Shown one piece after another: positions 1 through 7,934 of a stretch of DNA of 64,000 nt (its first letter is position 1; every line of letters starts with the position of its first letter). The stretch lies in contig JAHDBR010000003.1 of assembly GCA_020630295.1 (NCBI GenBank), forward strand, positions 1 through 64,000, written 5' to 3'. Under the pieces are notes generated by a model. The model did no database searches and had not been told where the DNA came from. It saw nothing but the letters and a program-made list of their open reading frames with translations. The position numbers were made by a program, and so were the translations under genes. Source of the stretch: Sphingomonadaceae bacterium. Lineage in GTDB: Bacteria > Pseudomonadota > Alphaproteobacteria > Sphingomonadales > Sphingomonadaceae.

Positions 1-66
1 GACGATTTAGGCCACCAGCGTTCTACAGGCAACATAAATCAAAATAACCTATTTGGCACTTTTATG

Positions 67-95
67 TTGACATCGTAACGCTCTTTGGTTAGAGA
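67..95 (+). promoter_or_regulatory. Candidate sigma-70-type promoter upstream of GTA cluster (TTGACA-N17-TAGAGA)
   Basis: TTGACA at 67-72, 17-nt spacer, TAGAGA at 90-95 (weak -10). Confidence 0.35.
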
Positions 96-122
96 AACGG
101 AACATCGCGATAAACCGATTCG

Positions 123-154
123 AAAGGCAGCCCTTCTCCGGACAGGCTGCCTTT
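123..154 (+). terminator. Terminator/attenuator-like hairpin just upstream of GTA terS
   Basis: 10-bp perfect stem AAAGGCAGCC(123-132)/GGCTGCCTTT(145-154); no long U-run after it. Confidence 0.5.
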
Positions 155-181
155 CTGCATTTCGTTAAGGACGATATTTAG

Positions 182-706
182 ATGACTGACACTGGTTGCG
201 GGAAAGATCCTGCAAAGCGCGGAAGGCGGATCAAACTCCGTACCGAGCTTACCGAAGGCGAGCCGGAGGCCGTGGACAAGCACTGGCGCGGTCTGTTTCT
301 CGATATTTTGGCTGAAACCTCGAACGTCAGCGAAGCTGCAAGGCGGACAATCATCAACCCTAGCCGCGCATATAAGAACCGCCGCGAAGATCCGGTCTTC
401 GCCGCACAGTGGCACGCGGCGTTGATGGAAGGATACGAACATCTGGAGATGGAGACACTGCAGCGGCTGCGCGCGGGTACTGCGGCGGACGGACCGAAAT
501 TTGATACGGCAAATGCGTTGCGCCTGCTGGCGATGCATAAAGAAACTGTCGCGAAAGAACGCGCCAAGCACTCCTCCCTTTCAGAAGCGGAGGTGCTGGC
601 GTCCATCAATGCCAAGATTGCCATCATCCGCGCTAGAGAAAACGCCGCCGCAAATGACAAACGCGCAGCCGCAAGCAATACCGCGCAAACTAGCGGCGTG
701 AACTGA
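182..706 (+). CDS. GTA/phage small terminase-like protein (gp1-like)
   Basis: Position directly upstream of large terminase; HTH-like 'TSNVSEAARRTIINPSRAYKNRREDPVFAAQW' typical of TerS. Confidence 0.7.
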   Translation: MTDTGCGKDPAKRGRRIKLRTELTEGEPEAVDKHWRGLFLDILAETSNVSEAARRTIINPSRAYKNRREDPVFAAQWHAALMEGYEHLEMETLQRLRAGTAADGPKFDTANALRLLAMHKETVAKERAKHSSLSEAEVLASINAKIAIIRARENAAANDKRAAASNTAQTSGVN

Positions 707-708
707 CA

Positions 709-2031
709 TTGCCGGACAATATCGCAGGCTGGTTCAGGCAGCTTGATCAAGACACTTTAAAGGCACTGGTGCGCTCACTCGGACCGCATGAACGCAACAA
801 CCTGCGCTACTTCTGGGACTTGTGGGCGCGCAGTGCACAGCTCCCGCCCGCAGGTGCGTGGCGTATCTGGCTGGTCTGCGCCGGCCGCGGTTTCGGCAAG
901 ACCCGCGCGGGGTCGGAATGGGTGCGCGGCATCGCGGCGCATAATCCGGCGGCGCATATCGCCCTGATCGGGGCATCATTGACAGAGGCGAGGTCGATTA
1001 TGGTGGAAGGAGAAAGCGGAGTGCTCGCAGTCTCCCCGCCCGACCATGCCCCCAAATATGAGGCATCCTTGCGCCGCCTGAAATGGCCGAACGGCGCGCA
1101 GGCGACACTCTATTCGGCAGCCGAGCCTGAAAGTTTGCGCGGACCGCAGCATAGTCACGCCTGGTGTGATGAGATCGCCAAATGGGATGCTTCAAAAGCG
1201 CTGTCGGCATGGGACAATCTGATGATGGGTTTACGGCTGGGAAACGATGCCAGAATTATGGCCACCACGACCCCGCGCGCAGTCCCGTTGATGCAAAGGC
1301 TGTTGAAAGAGGAAACCGGCGGCAATGTCAGCGTGACGCGCGGCTCAACCTATGACAACGCGGTCAATCTGCCCGAACATTTCATCACCGATATGCGGCG
1401 CAGCTACGGCGGATCATCGCTTGGCCGGCAGGAACTTGACGGAGAGATGCTGACCGAAATCGAAGGTGCATTGTGGTCCCGCACCATGCTGGAGCAATGC
1501 CGCGTGGATATGCCCGCCGCGCCTGCCATGCGGATCGTGATTGCAATTGATCCGCCGGTTTCCGCAGATGGTGACGAATGCGGTATCATTGTTGCCGCCC
1601 TGTGCGAGGATGGGAGCGGCGTGGTCCTGGCCGATTGCACATTATCGAAGGCAAGCCCCGAACGCTGGGCCCGTGCTGCGGCTGACGCGGCCGAGGCATG
1701 GTCGGCTGATCGTATCGTGGCAGAGGCCAATCAGGGCGGCGCAATGGTGGCGAGCGTATTGCGCGCCGCAAATGTTAATCTGCCGATCAAGCTGGTCCAT
1801 GCCAGCCGCGGTAAAGTCGCCCGCGCAGAACCTATCGCCGCACTCTACGAGGCGGGGCGCATCCATCATGCAGGCCAGTTTCCGGCACTGGAGGACCAGC
1901 TATGCGGCCTGCTTGTCGGCGGTACTTATGAAGGCCCCGGACGGAGTCCCGATCGCGCCGATGCGCTGGTTTGGGCGCTAACCGAACTTATGCTTGGCAA
2001 ACCTGCGCGTCCGCGCATTTCGCCGATCTGA
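709..2031 (+). CDS. GTA/phage large terminase (DNA packaging ATPase, gp2-like)
   Basis: Walker A-like CAGRGFGKTRAGSEW, 'LRGPQHSHAWCDEIAKW', nuclease-domain-like 'IAIDPPVSADGDECGIIVA'; TTG start. Confidence 0.92.
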   Translation: MPDNIAGWFRQLDQDTLKALVRSLGPHERNNLRYFWDLWARSAQLPPAGAWRIWLVCAGRGFGKTRAGSEWVRGIAAHNPAAHIALIGASLTEARSIMVEGESGVLAVSPPDHAPKYEASLRRLKWPNGAQATLYSAAEPESLRGPQHSHAWCDEIAKWDASKALSAWDNLMMGLRLGNDARIMATTTPRAVPLMQRLLKEETGGNVSVTRGSTYDNAVNLPEHFITDMRRSYGGSSLGRQELDGEMLTEIEGALWSRTMLEQCRVDMPAAPAMRIVIAIDPPVSADGDECGIIVAALCEDGSGVVLADCTLSKASPERWARAAADAAEAWSADRIVAEANQGGAMVASVLRAANVNLPIKLVHASRGKVARAEPIAALYEAGRIHHAGQFPALEDQLCGLLVGGTYEGPGRSPDRADALVWALTELMLGKPARPRISPI

Positions 2032-2071
2032 AATATCTGAATTTCCATCCAGAAATCTAAAGGGAAACTCT

Positions 2072-3229
2072 ATGTCGTTCCTTTCTAATATTGCCTCTGC
2101 CTTCAAAGGCGGGGGAGATAGCCGTGTGCCTCTCGCGCGCGGTTTTGTTTCTCCTTGGGCCGCTGCTTTTGATGGCGGCAGTCCGCGCGCGCCGTTTGAT
2201 TACGGCCGCGCAGTGAAATCCAGTTTCGTCCAGAACCCCGTCGCCCAGCGTGCCGTGCGTATTGTGGCAGAGGGTGTCGGCAGCGCACCGCTCTCGCCAT
2301 CAGACGCCGGTTTGACCGAATTGGTTGCAGCTTCCAGCGCTGGTCAGGCGCTGATCGAAACATTGGCGATGCACTTGCTCCTGCACGGCAATGGGTTCGT
2401 GCAAATCATGAAGGATGGTTCCGGCCAGGCGATTGAATTGTTTGCCTTGCGGCCCGAACGGGTTTCCGTTGTACCCGGCGCGGATGGCTGGCCCACTGCC
2501 TATAATTACAAACTCAGCGACCGGACACTGACCATACCGCTGGAAGACGAGGCCGGCTGGTCCAACATCATCCATCTTAAAAGCCTGCATCCGGGCGATG
2601 ATCACTACGGCGCGGGCAGCCTGTCCGCCGCCGAGCAGGCGGTAGCCATCCACAATGCGGCCAGTGACTGGAACAGATCGCTTCTGGACAATGCAGCTCG
2701 CCCGTCCGGCGCACTGGTCTACGGGTCCGAAGATGCGGCAGGTCTGACCGCAGAACAGTTTGACCGGCTCAAGTCGGAGCTCGCTTCCGCCTATTCCGGA
2801 CAGGCCAATGCGGGGCGGCCCATGCTGCTTGAGGGCGGACTGGACTGGAAAGCCATGTCCATGAGCCCGGCCGATATGGATTTCGCCACGCTAAAGGCGG
2901 CGGCTGCCCGCGATATTGCCCTGGCGTTTGGTGTGCCGCCAATGCTGCTCGGCCTACCAGGTGATAATAGCTACGCCAATTACAAAGAGGCGAACCGCGC
3001 CTTGTGGCGCCTCACATTGCTGCCTTTGGCGGGCAAAATATATGGCGGATTACAACAAGGCCTTAGCCCGTGGTTCGGCGAGGCAAAACTGTCCGTCGAT
3101 CTGGATCAGATTTCCGCCCTATCTGAAGACCGCGAACGCCTCTGGTCGCAAATTTCCGGCGCGGCGTTTTTGTCAGACACGGAAAAGCGCGAAATGCTTG
3201 GCTTGAATCCAGCAGGAGAAACGCAATGA
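2072..3229 (+). CDS. Phage/GTA portal protein (HK97 family, gp3-like)
   Basis: Portal-like sequence '...FGVPPMLLGLPGDNSYANYKEANRALWR'; internal ATG at 2072 (MSFLSNIASAF) preferred over ORF start 1994. Confidence 0.92.
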   Translation: MSFLSNIASAFKGGGDSRVPLARGFVSPWAAAFDGGSPRAPFDYGRAVKSSFVQNPVAQRAVRIVAEGVGSAPLSPSDAGLTELVAASSAGQALIETLAMHLLLHGNGFVQIMKDGSGQAIELFALRPERVSVVPGADGWPTAYNYKLSDRTLTIPLEDEAGWSNIIHLKSLHPGDDHYGAGSLSAAEQAVAIHNAASDWNRSLLDNAARPSGALVYGSEDAAGLTAEQFDRLKSELASAYSGQANAGRPMLLEGGLDWKAMSMSPADMDFATLKAAAARDIALAFGVPPMLLGLPGDNSYANYKEANRALWRLTLLPLAGKIYGGLQQGLSPWFGEAKLSVDLDQISALSEDRERLWSQISGAAFLSDTEKREMLGLNPAGETQ

Positions 3230-3534
3230 CACGCCGCACTATGCTCGCGGGCCTGATGTCACAGGCGAATGCAGAAGGAAGCGATCTGGTGACATTGCGC
3301 GCCATCGTTGAAGAAGCCAGCGAAGTGGGTGCGGACCGCGCCTTGCAGCGATTGGGCCTGCATGATGACAGTGCCGAAGATGATATTGATGAGCTTCGCG
3401 AGCTGTTGCAGGCGTGGCGCGATGCCAAGAAGAGCGCATCGAAAGCGGCCATTCAATGGATCGTCAGGGGGCTTCTGGCGCTGCTACTGATCGGCATTGC
3501 TGTGCGCATCGGACTGCCGGAGATGCTCCGTTGA
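3226..3534 (+). CDS. Small GTA-associated protein (gp3.5-like) with C-terminal TM segment
   Basis: Start/stop overlap with portal; located between portal and protease as in GTA clusters. Confidence 0.6.
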   Translation: MTRRTMLAGLMSQANAEGSDLVTLRAIVEEASEVGADRALQRLGLHDDSAEDDIDELRELLQAWRDAKKSASKAAIQWIVRGLLALLLIGIAVRIGLPEMLR

Positions 3535-3920
3535 GGTTCGCCGGATACGCCGCCCTGTTCGGCATTCCCGACGCCGCAAATGACACGATTGTTTCAGGCG
3601 CTTTTGCACGGACTTTGCGCCAGCGCAGGGACCCCATACCGCTATATTGGCAGCACCGCCCCGAACAGCGCATTGGCTGGGTCGAAACGGCCAGCGAGGA
3701 TCACCGCGGATTGCGCGTCGTGGCCCGGATCGACAATCCGGACAGCCGCGCCTGCGCGATGCTGGCCCGGCGCAGCGTGTGCGGCCTCAGCTTCGGATAT
3801 CGGGCGCGAAAGTTTCATCGACGCGATGGCGGGCGATCATTGGAGGATATCGATTTGTTCGAGATCAGTCTGGTCACCACACCGCTGCAACATGGCGCGC
3901 GTGTCCATTTGATCGAATAG
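3531..3920 (+). CDS. HK97 family prohead protease (gp4-like)
   Basis: 'RFAGYAALFGIPDAANDTIVSGAFARTL..PLYWQHRPEQRIGW...LSFGYRARKF...DLFEISLVTTP' typical; TTG start at 3531 overlapping previous stop. Confidence 0.9.
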   Translation: MRFAGYAALFGIPDAANDTIVSGAFARTLRQRRDPIPLYWQHRPEQRIGWVETASEDHRGLRVVARIDNPDSRACAMLARRSVCGLSFGYRARKFHRRDGGRSLEDIDLFEISLVTTPLQHGARVHLIE

Positions 3921-3961
3921 CGCAGGCGCCCGCGTCCGATAACGCCGCAGCCCCTTCATTC

Positions 3962-3986
3962 GCCGCCGTCACAGGCGGCTTTTTTG
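3962..3986 (+). terminator. Intrinsic terminator inside GTA cluster, between protease and capsid genes
   Basis: GCCGCC-GTCACA-GGCGGC (3962-3979) followed by TTTTTTG. Confidence 0.8.
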
Positions 3987-4036
3987 TGCCTTTTTCTAGT
4001 TAAACCACCCCCACCGCCCGAAAGGTAATATTCTCT

Positions 4037-5188
4037 ATGGATACCCCTACCAACAGCACCTCCCAAACTCCTTCCGACCAGCTTGAGGCGAGCTTCGACA
4101 TCGTCGCCCGCCAAGATAAAACCGAAGCCGCTGTCGCGACCCTGCGCACCGATGTTGATGAAGTGAAAGCCCGGATCGACAAAGTCGCGAAGGCGGCAGC
4201 GCGCCCTGCCCTGTCAGGCAACGGTGACAGTGCCGAAGTGAAAGGTTTTGTCGACGGCTATCTGCGCCGCGGCAGCGAGGCTGAAGTCAAATCAATCAGC
4301 GGTCAGACACCGTCCGATGGCGGCTATGCGGTCCCGCGTGAAATTGATGCGATGATTGCGCGTGAACTCACCGAAATCAGCCCGATCCGCGCAATCGCAC
4401 AAGTCGTCCAAACCGGCAGTGCGGGCTATCGCAAGCTCATCTCCACCGGCGGCACGGCAAGTGGTTGGGTCAGCGAAACAGCCGCGCGTCCGGAAACAGA
4501 CACGCCGCAATTTGCGGAAATCGCCCCGCCAACAGGCGAACTATACGCCAACCCTGCGGCCAGTCAGGCCATGCTGGATGATGCAGGCTTCGATCTGGAA
4601 AGCTGGCTCGCCAGCGAGATTGCGATGGAGTTTGCACGGGCAGAAGGTGCAGCCTTTGTCGGCGGGTCCGGTTCCGATCAACCCGAAGGCTTCCTGTCCG
4701 CACCGACCTCTACCGCAGAGGATGGCGTGCGCGCATTCGGGGCTTTGCAATATGTCGGCTCTGGCAATGCCACCGGCTTTGACACAGCACCCGACGCCCG
4801 GCTGATTGATCTGGTGCACACAATGAAGGCCGGCCACCGCCAAGGTGCCAGCTTCGTCATGAATTCGGCCACATTGGCAGAAGTCCGCAAGCTGAAAACC
4901 GCTGATGGCGCATTTTTGTGGCAGCCGGGCATGGTGGAAGGTCAGCCCGACCGCCTGCTTGGCTATCCCGTTGTCGAAGCGGAAGATATGCCGGATATTG
5001 CCAGCGGCACCTTCCCGATCGCATTCGGCAATTTCCGCCATGGCTATCTGATCGCAGAACGGTCAGCCACGCAGATCCTGCGCGATCCGTTCACCAATAA
5101 ACCGTTCGTGCATTTCTACGCGACCAAACGCGTCGGCGGCCAAGTGCTCGACAGCGCGGCGATCAAGCTTCTCAAAATCGAGGAGTAA
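4037..5188 (+). CDS. HK97-type major capsid protein (gp5-like)
   Basis: N-terminal coiled-coil delta domain then 'GGYAVPREIDAMIARELTEISPIRAIAQV...'; 383 aa. Confidence 0.93.
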   Translation: MDTPTNSTSQTPSDQLEASFDIVARQDKTEAAVATLRTDVDEVKARIDKVAKAAARPALSGNGDSAEVKGFVDGYLRRGSEAEVKSISGQTPSDGGYAVPREIDAMIARELTEISPIRAIAQVVQTGSAGYRKLISTGGTASGWVSETAARPETDTPQFAEIAPPTGELYANPAASQAMLDDAGFDLESWLASEIAMEFARAEGAAFVGGSGSDQPEGFLSAPTSTAEDGVRAFGALQYVGSGNATGFDTAPDARLIDLVHTMKAGHRQGASFVMNSATLAEVRKLKTADGAFLWQPGMVEGQPDRLLGYPVVEAEDMPDIASGTFPIAFGNFRHGYLIAERSATQILRDPFTNKPFVHFYATKRVGGQVLDSAAIKLLKIEE

Positions 5189-5193
5189 AGCTC

Positions 5194-5228
5194 CCGGCGG
5201 GGTCGAGTTACCCCTTCTCCCCCGCCGG
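5194..5228 (+). other. Stem-loop downstream of major capsid gene
   Basis: 9-bp perfect inverted repeat CCGGCGGGG(5194-5202)/CCCCGCCGG(5220-5228). Confidence 0.6.
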
Positions 5229-5233
5229 ATTCC

Positions 5234-5282
5234 GCACCCGCGCCGCCACGCGTTCCTCCCTCGCGGGGAGCGGCGCGGGTGC
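5234..5282 (+). terminator. Strong GC hairpin downstream of major capsid gene (terminator-like)
   Basis: 13-bp perfect stem GCACCCGCGCCGC(5234-5246)/GCGGCGCGGGTGC(5270-5282) then ACCCTTTT. Confidence 0.55.
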
Positions 5283-5310
5283 ACCCTTTTGAAACTTTCG
5301 GGAGATCGCC

Positions 5311-5856
5311 ATGAAACGCGCCATCATTACCCCCGCCGAGCTCGGCGGTGCCGCGCTGAGCGAGCTGAAGGAATGGCTCGCCATTTCTACACCGCACGAA
5401 GATAATGTACTTATCGCGATGCTGGGGGCCGCGCTCGATATGTGCGAATCCTTTACCGGCACCATGCCGCTTAGTGCGGTGTGCGAAGAGGTCTGGACCG
5501 CAACGAGCGAGTGGCAGACCCTTGGCGCACGCCCCGTGCAAGCGATTACAGGAATCTCCGGCATTCCTGCCGAAGGTCCGCAGTTCGCGCTGCCGCCAGA
5601 TGCATATGAAGTGGATCTGGATGCAGATGGATCGGGCCGTTTCAGAGTGCTCCGCCAAGGCAGCGCAGGCCGTGTCGCGGTGCACTTTATCGCTGGTTTA
5701 GCGCCAGGGTGGGGATCACTTCCCGACGGGCTTCGTCACGGCATTATCAGGTTCGCCGGCTTTCAATATCGAGACCGCGATACTGCCAATGCTGCCGCGC
5801 CGCCTGCGGCAGTGACTGCCCTTTGGAAACCGTGGCGCCGGATGCAGATCGCATGA
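5311..5856 (+). CDS. Phage/GTA head-tail connector (gp6-like)
   Basis: 'LKEWLAISTPHEDNVLIAMLGAALDMCESFTGTMP' typical of phage connector/phiE125 gp8-type proteins. Confidence 0.85.
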   Translation: MKRAIITPAELGGAALSELKEWLAISTPHEDNVLIAMLGAALDMCESFTGTMPLSAVCEEVWTATSEWQTLGARPVQAITGISGIPAEGPQFALPPDAYEVDLDADGSGRFRVLRQGSAGRVAVHFIAGLAPGWGSLPDGLRHGIIRFAGFQYRDRDTANAAAPPAAVTALWKPWRRMQIA

Positions 5857-6023
5857 TCAATGCGCAGGCAGCGGATAGCACGAACGCATTGGAGGCCCGT
5901 CTGATCCGCAGGGCGGAAGCTCTGGGCAAGGCAGAAGCTGAAAGCCAGCAACGGCAAACCAGCGATGCACCGTCCCGGTGGCGCGATGCCCGGCTGTTGT
6001 GGCCACTTTTTACCAAGGATTAG
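5853..6023 (+). CDS. Small ORF (56 aa) in the gp7 position of the GTA cluster; unknown function
   Basis: ATGA overlap with upstream stop; ends directly before next gene; no recognisable head-closure fold signature. Confidence 0.5.
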   Translation: MINAQAADSTNALEARLIRRAEALGKAEAESQQRQTSDAPSRWRDARLLWPLFTKD

Positions 6024-6026
6024 ATT

Positions 6027-6425
6027 ATGGAAACGCTGCTTCGCACAGCATTGCTCGACTGGCTGCGCAATGCGCCCGATCTCGCTGACAAGCTGAATGC
6101 TATGGAGGAAGAAAGCCCGGTTCGTGCAAGCGCGCCGTGGCTGGGCATCGCCACCAGCGCATCTGCAGATTGGAGCACAAAGGAACGCGCAGGGCGCGAG
6201 GTGCGTATCGCGGTGGAGCTGCAAACGCGCGGTGATGATTCTGCCGCAGATGCCGAATTGGTCTCCATGATTGAGCAGCGCATCCGGGCGCTGCCACGCC
6301 GCCACCCCAAGTTCCATATTATCACCACGCAATTCCTGCGCGCCCGCGCCCAGCGCCGCGCCCGCAACCAACGCTCGATCCTGATGGAATATCGGTTTCG
6401 CGCTCTCGAAACAGTAACGGAGTAA
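6027..6425 (+). CDS. DUF3168-like tail terminator (gp8-like)
   Basis: Length and sequence 'TLLRTALLDWLRNAPDLADKLNAMEEESPVRASAPWLGIATSASADWSTKERAGREVRIAVEL'; GTA gene order. Confidence 0.85.
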   Translation: METLLRTALLDWLRNAPDLADKLNAMEEESPVRASAPWLGIATSASADWSTKERAGREVRIAVELQTRGDDSAADAELVSMIEQRIRALPRRHPKFHIITTQFLRARAQRRARNQRSILMEYRFRALETVTE

Positions 6426-6431
6426 ATCCTT

Positions 6432-6839
6432 ATGACAGCTCAAAAAGGCTCGGCCTTTCTTCTGAAAATCGGCGACGGCGCACAGCCGCCCAGCTATGAG
6501 ACAGTGGCAGGTCTGCGAACCACCCAAATGTCTATCAATGGCGATACGGTCGTGGTCACACACAAGGAATCGGGCGGCTGGCGCGATCTTCTTTCCGGCG
6601 CTGGCACTCGCTCGGTTTCCGTCAGTGCCAGCGGCATTTTTCTGGGAAGCACGGCAGAAAACTTGATCCGATCCCACGCGCTGGCCGGTACTCTGGACGA
6701 ATATGAATTGTCGTTCGAAGACGGTGCCAAATTGCGCGGCCGCTTTCTTGTACAACGCCTGGATTATGCGGGCGATTTCAATGGCGAGCGCAATTACACC
6801 CTCCAATTGGAAAGTTCCGGCGCGGTGCTGCCTGCATGA
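6432..6839 (+). CDS. Phage/GTA major tail tube protein (gp9-like)
   Basis: 'QKGSAFLLKIGDGAQPPSYETVAGLRTTQMSINGDTVVVTHKESGGWRDLL' typical TP901-1-like/GTA tail protein. Confidence 0.9.
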   Translation: MTAQKGSAFLLKIGDGAQPPSYETVAGLRTTQMSINGDTVVVTHKESGGWRDLLSGAGTRSVSVSASGIFLGSTAENLIRSHALAGTLDEYELSFEDGAKLRGRFLVQRLDYAGDFNGERNYTLQLESSGAVLPA

Positions 6840-7150
6840 CCACCGCTCCAAACGCCTGCAGAGGCGAAAGCGGGCTGACAGTAAATGGCCGCCTTTATCT
6901 GTTGCGTCCCACATTCGCCTGTCTGGTTGCAGCAGAAGAGGAAATTGGCCCGCTTTTCGCGCTGGTCGAACGGGCCGGAGACGGTCAACTCAAAATTACC
7001 GAGCTGGCCGCGCTGTTCTGGCATTGCCTCGACAGTCGAGAAGGCCTGGACCGCAATGAGGTCGAAAATGCAGTTCTCGCGATTGGTTTGGCCGGGTGCG
7101 CGAAGCCGCTGCGCGCTTTGCTTGGTCAGATATTGCAGGGCGCTGGATGA
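6836..7150 (+). CDS. GTA family tail assembly protein (gp10-like)
   Basis: 'GESGLTVNGRLYLLRPTFACLVAAEEEIGPLFALVERAGDGQLKITELAALFWHCL'; ATGA overlap. Confidence 0.8.
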   Translation: MTTAPNACRGESGLTVNGRLYLLRPTFACLVAAEEEIGPLFALVERAGDGQLKITELAALFWHCLDSREGLDRNEVENAVLAIGLAGCAKPLRALLGQILQGAG

Positions 7151-7341
7151 AGAACCGGTTTGCCGGTCAGGCTACCAAACTCGCCGGAATTGCTGCGCGC
7201 CATTTGGGCTGGCGACCGGATGATTTCTGGAATGCCACGCCTGCCGATCTGATGCTGGCCCTGTGCCCACCCGATGAAGATGCCGCGATGCTGTCTCGCG
7301 ATGATTTGAACACCATGCTGGAGCGTGACCGAAATGGATGA
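7147..7341 (+). CDS. Phage tail assembly chaperone (rcc01693-family-like)
   Basis: 'GWRPDDFWNATPADLMLALCP' motif; ATGA overlap with upstream stop. Confidence 0.8.
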   Translation: MKNRFAGQATKLAGIAARHLGWRPDDFWNATPADLMLALCPPDEDAAMLSRDDLNTMLERDRNG

Positions 7342-7912
7342 CACAATTGACGAATTGCTGATCGACGTGCGCGCCAGCACGCAAGGCTTTGCCTCTGATA
7401 TCGCGACAATGCGGGGCAGTGTTGATCGCGATCTGCTGGGCGGATTTAGCAAAGCGGGCGATGTTCTTGAACGCGGATTGCTAAGCGCGATCCGGAAGGG
7501 CAGCTTCGGGTTTGAAGATCTGCAGCGGACCGCATCACAGGCGTTGAGCCAGATTGCATCGCAAGCGCTCCAGCTCGGGCTCGACAAGATATTTGGCAGC
7601 TCTGGTGCAGGCTCGGGAGGACTCGGCGATTTATTTGGCGGGCTGATCGGCTCGGTATTCGGATTGCCCGGGCGCGCCACTGGCGGACCGGTTTCGCCAG
7701 GCCGCGGATATTTGGTGGGCGAGCGCGGACCCGAACTGTTTGTCCCGACAAGTGCGGGCCGCGTTGAAACCATGTCGGCGGCTGGCGGCCCGCCGCGCGA
7801 TGTACGCGTAGCCATCCAGCTGAACCAACCGCGCGGAGCGTCGGCTCCCGCCGCTTTGCAACGCTCGTCCCGACAAGTCGCCAGCGCCGTCCGCCGTGCG
7901 CTCATCTCCTGA
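7325..7912 (+). CDS. Short tail tape measure protein (gp11-like)
   Basis: 'FEDLQRTASQALSQIASQALQLGLDKIFG...GRATGGPVSPGRGYLVGERGPELFVPTSAG' typical C-terminal tape-measure motif; 195 aa. Confidence 0.88.
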   Translation: MTEMDDTIDELLIDVRASTQGFASDIATMRGSVDRDLLGGFSKAGDVLERGLLSAIRKGSFGFEDLQRTASQALSQIASQALQLGLDKIFGSSGAGSGGLGDLFGGLIGSVFGLPGRATGGPVSPGRGYLVGERGPELFVPTSAGRVETMSAAGGPPRDVRVAIQLNQPRGASAPAALQRSSRQVASAVRRALIS

Positions 7913-7934
7913 ACCAACGTTAGGATAAAGCATC

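Noticed and set aside
5763-6914. 383-aa minus-strand ORF across GTA connector/terminator/tail genes
   Set aside because: Antisense to several recognised GTA genes; no coherent domain
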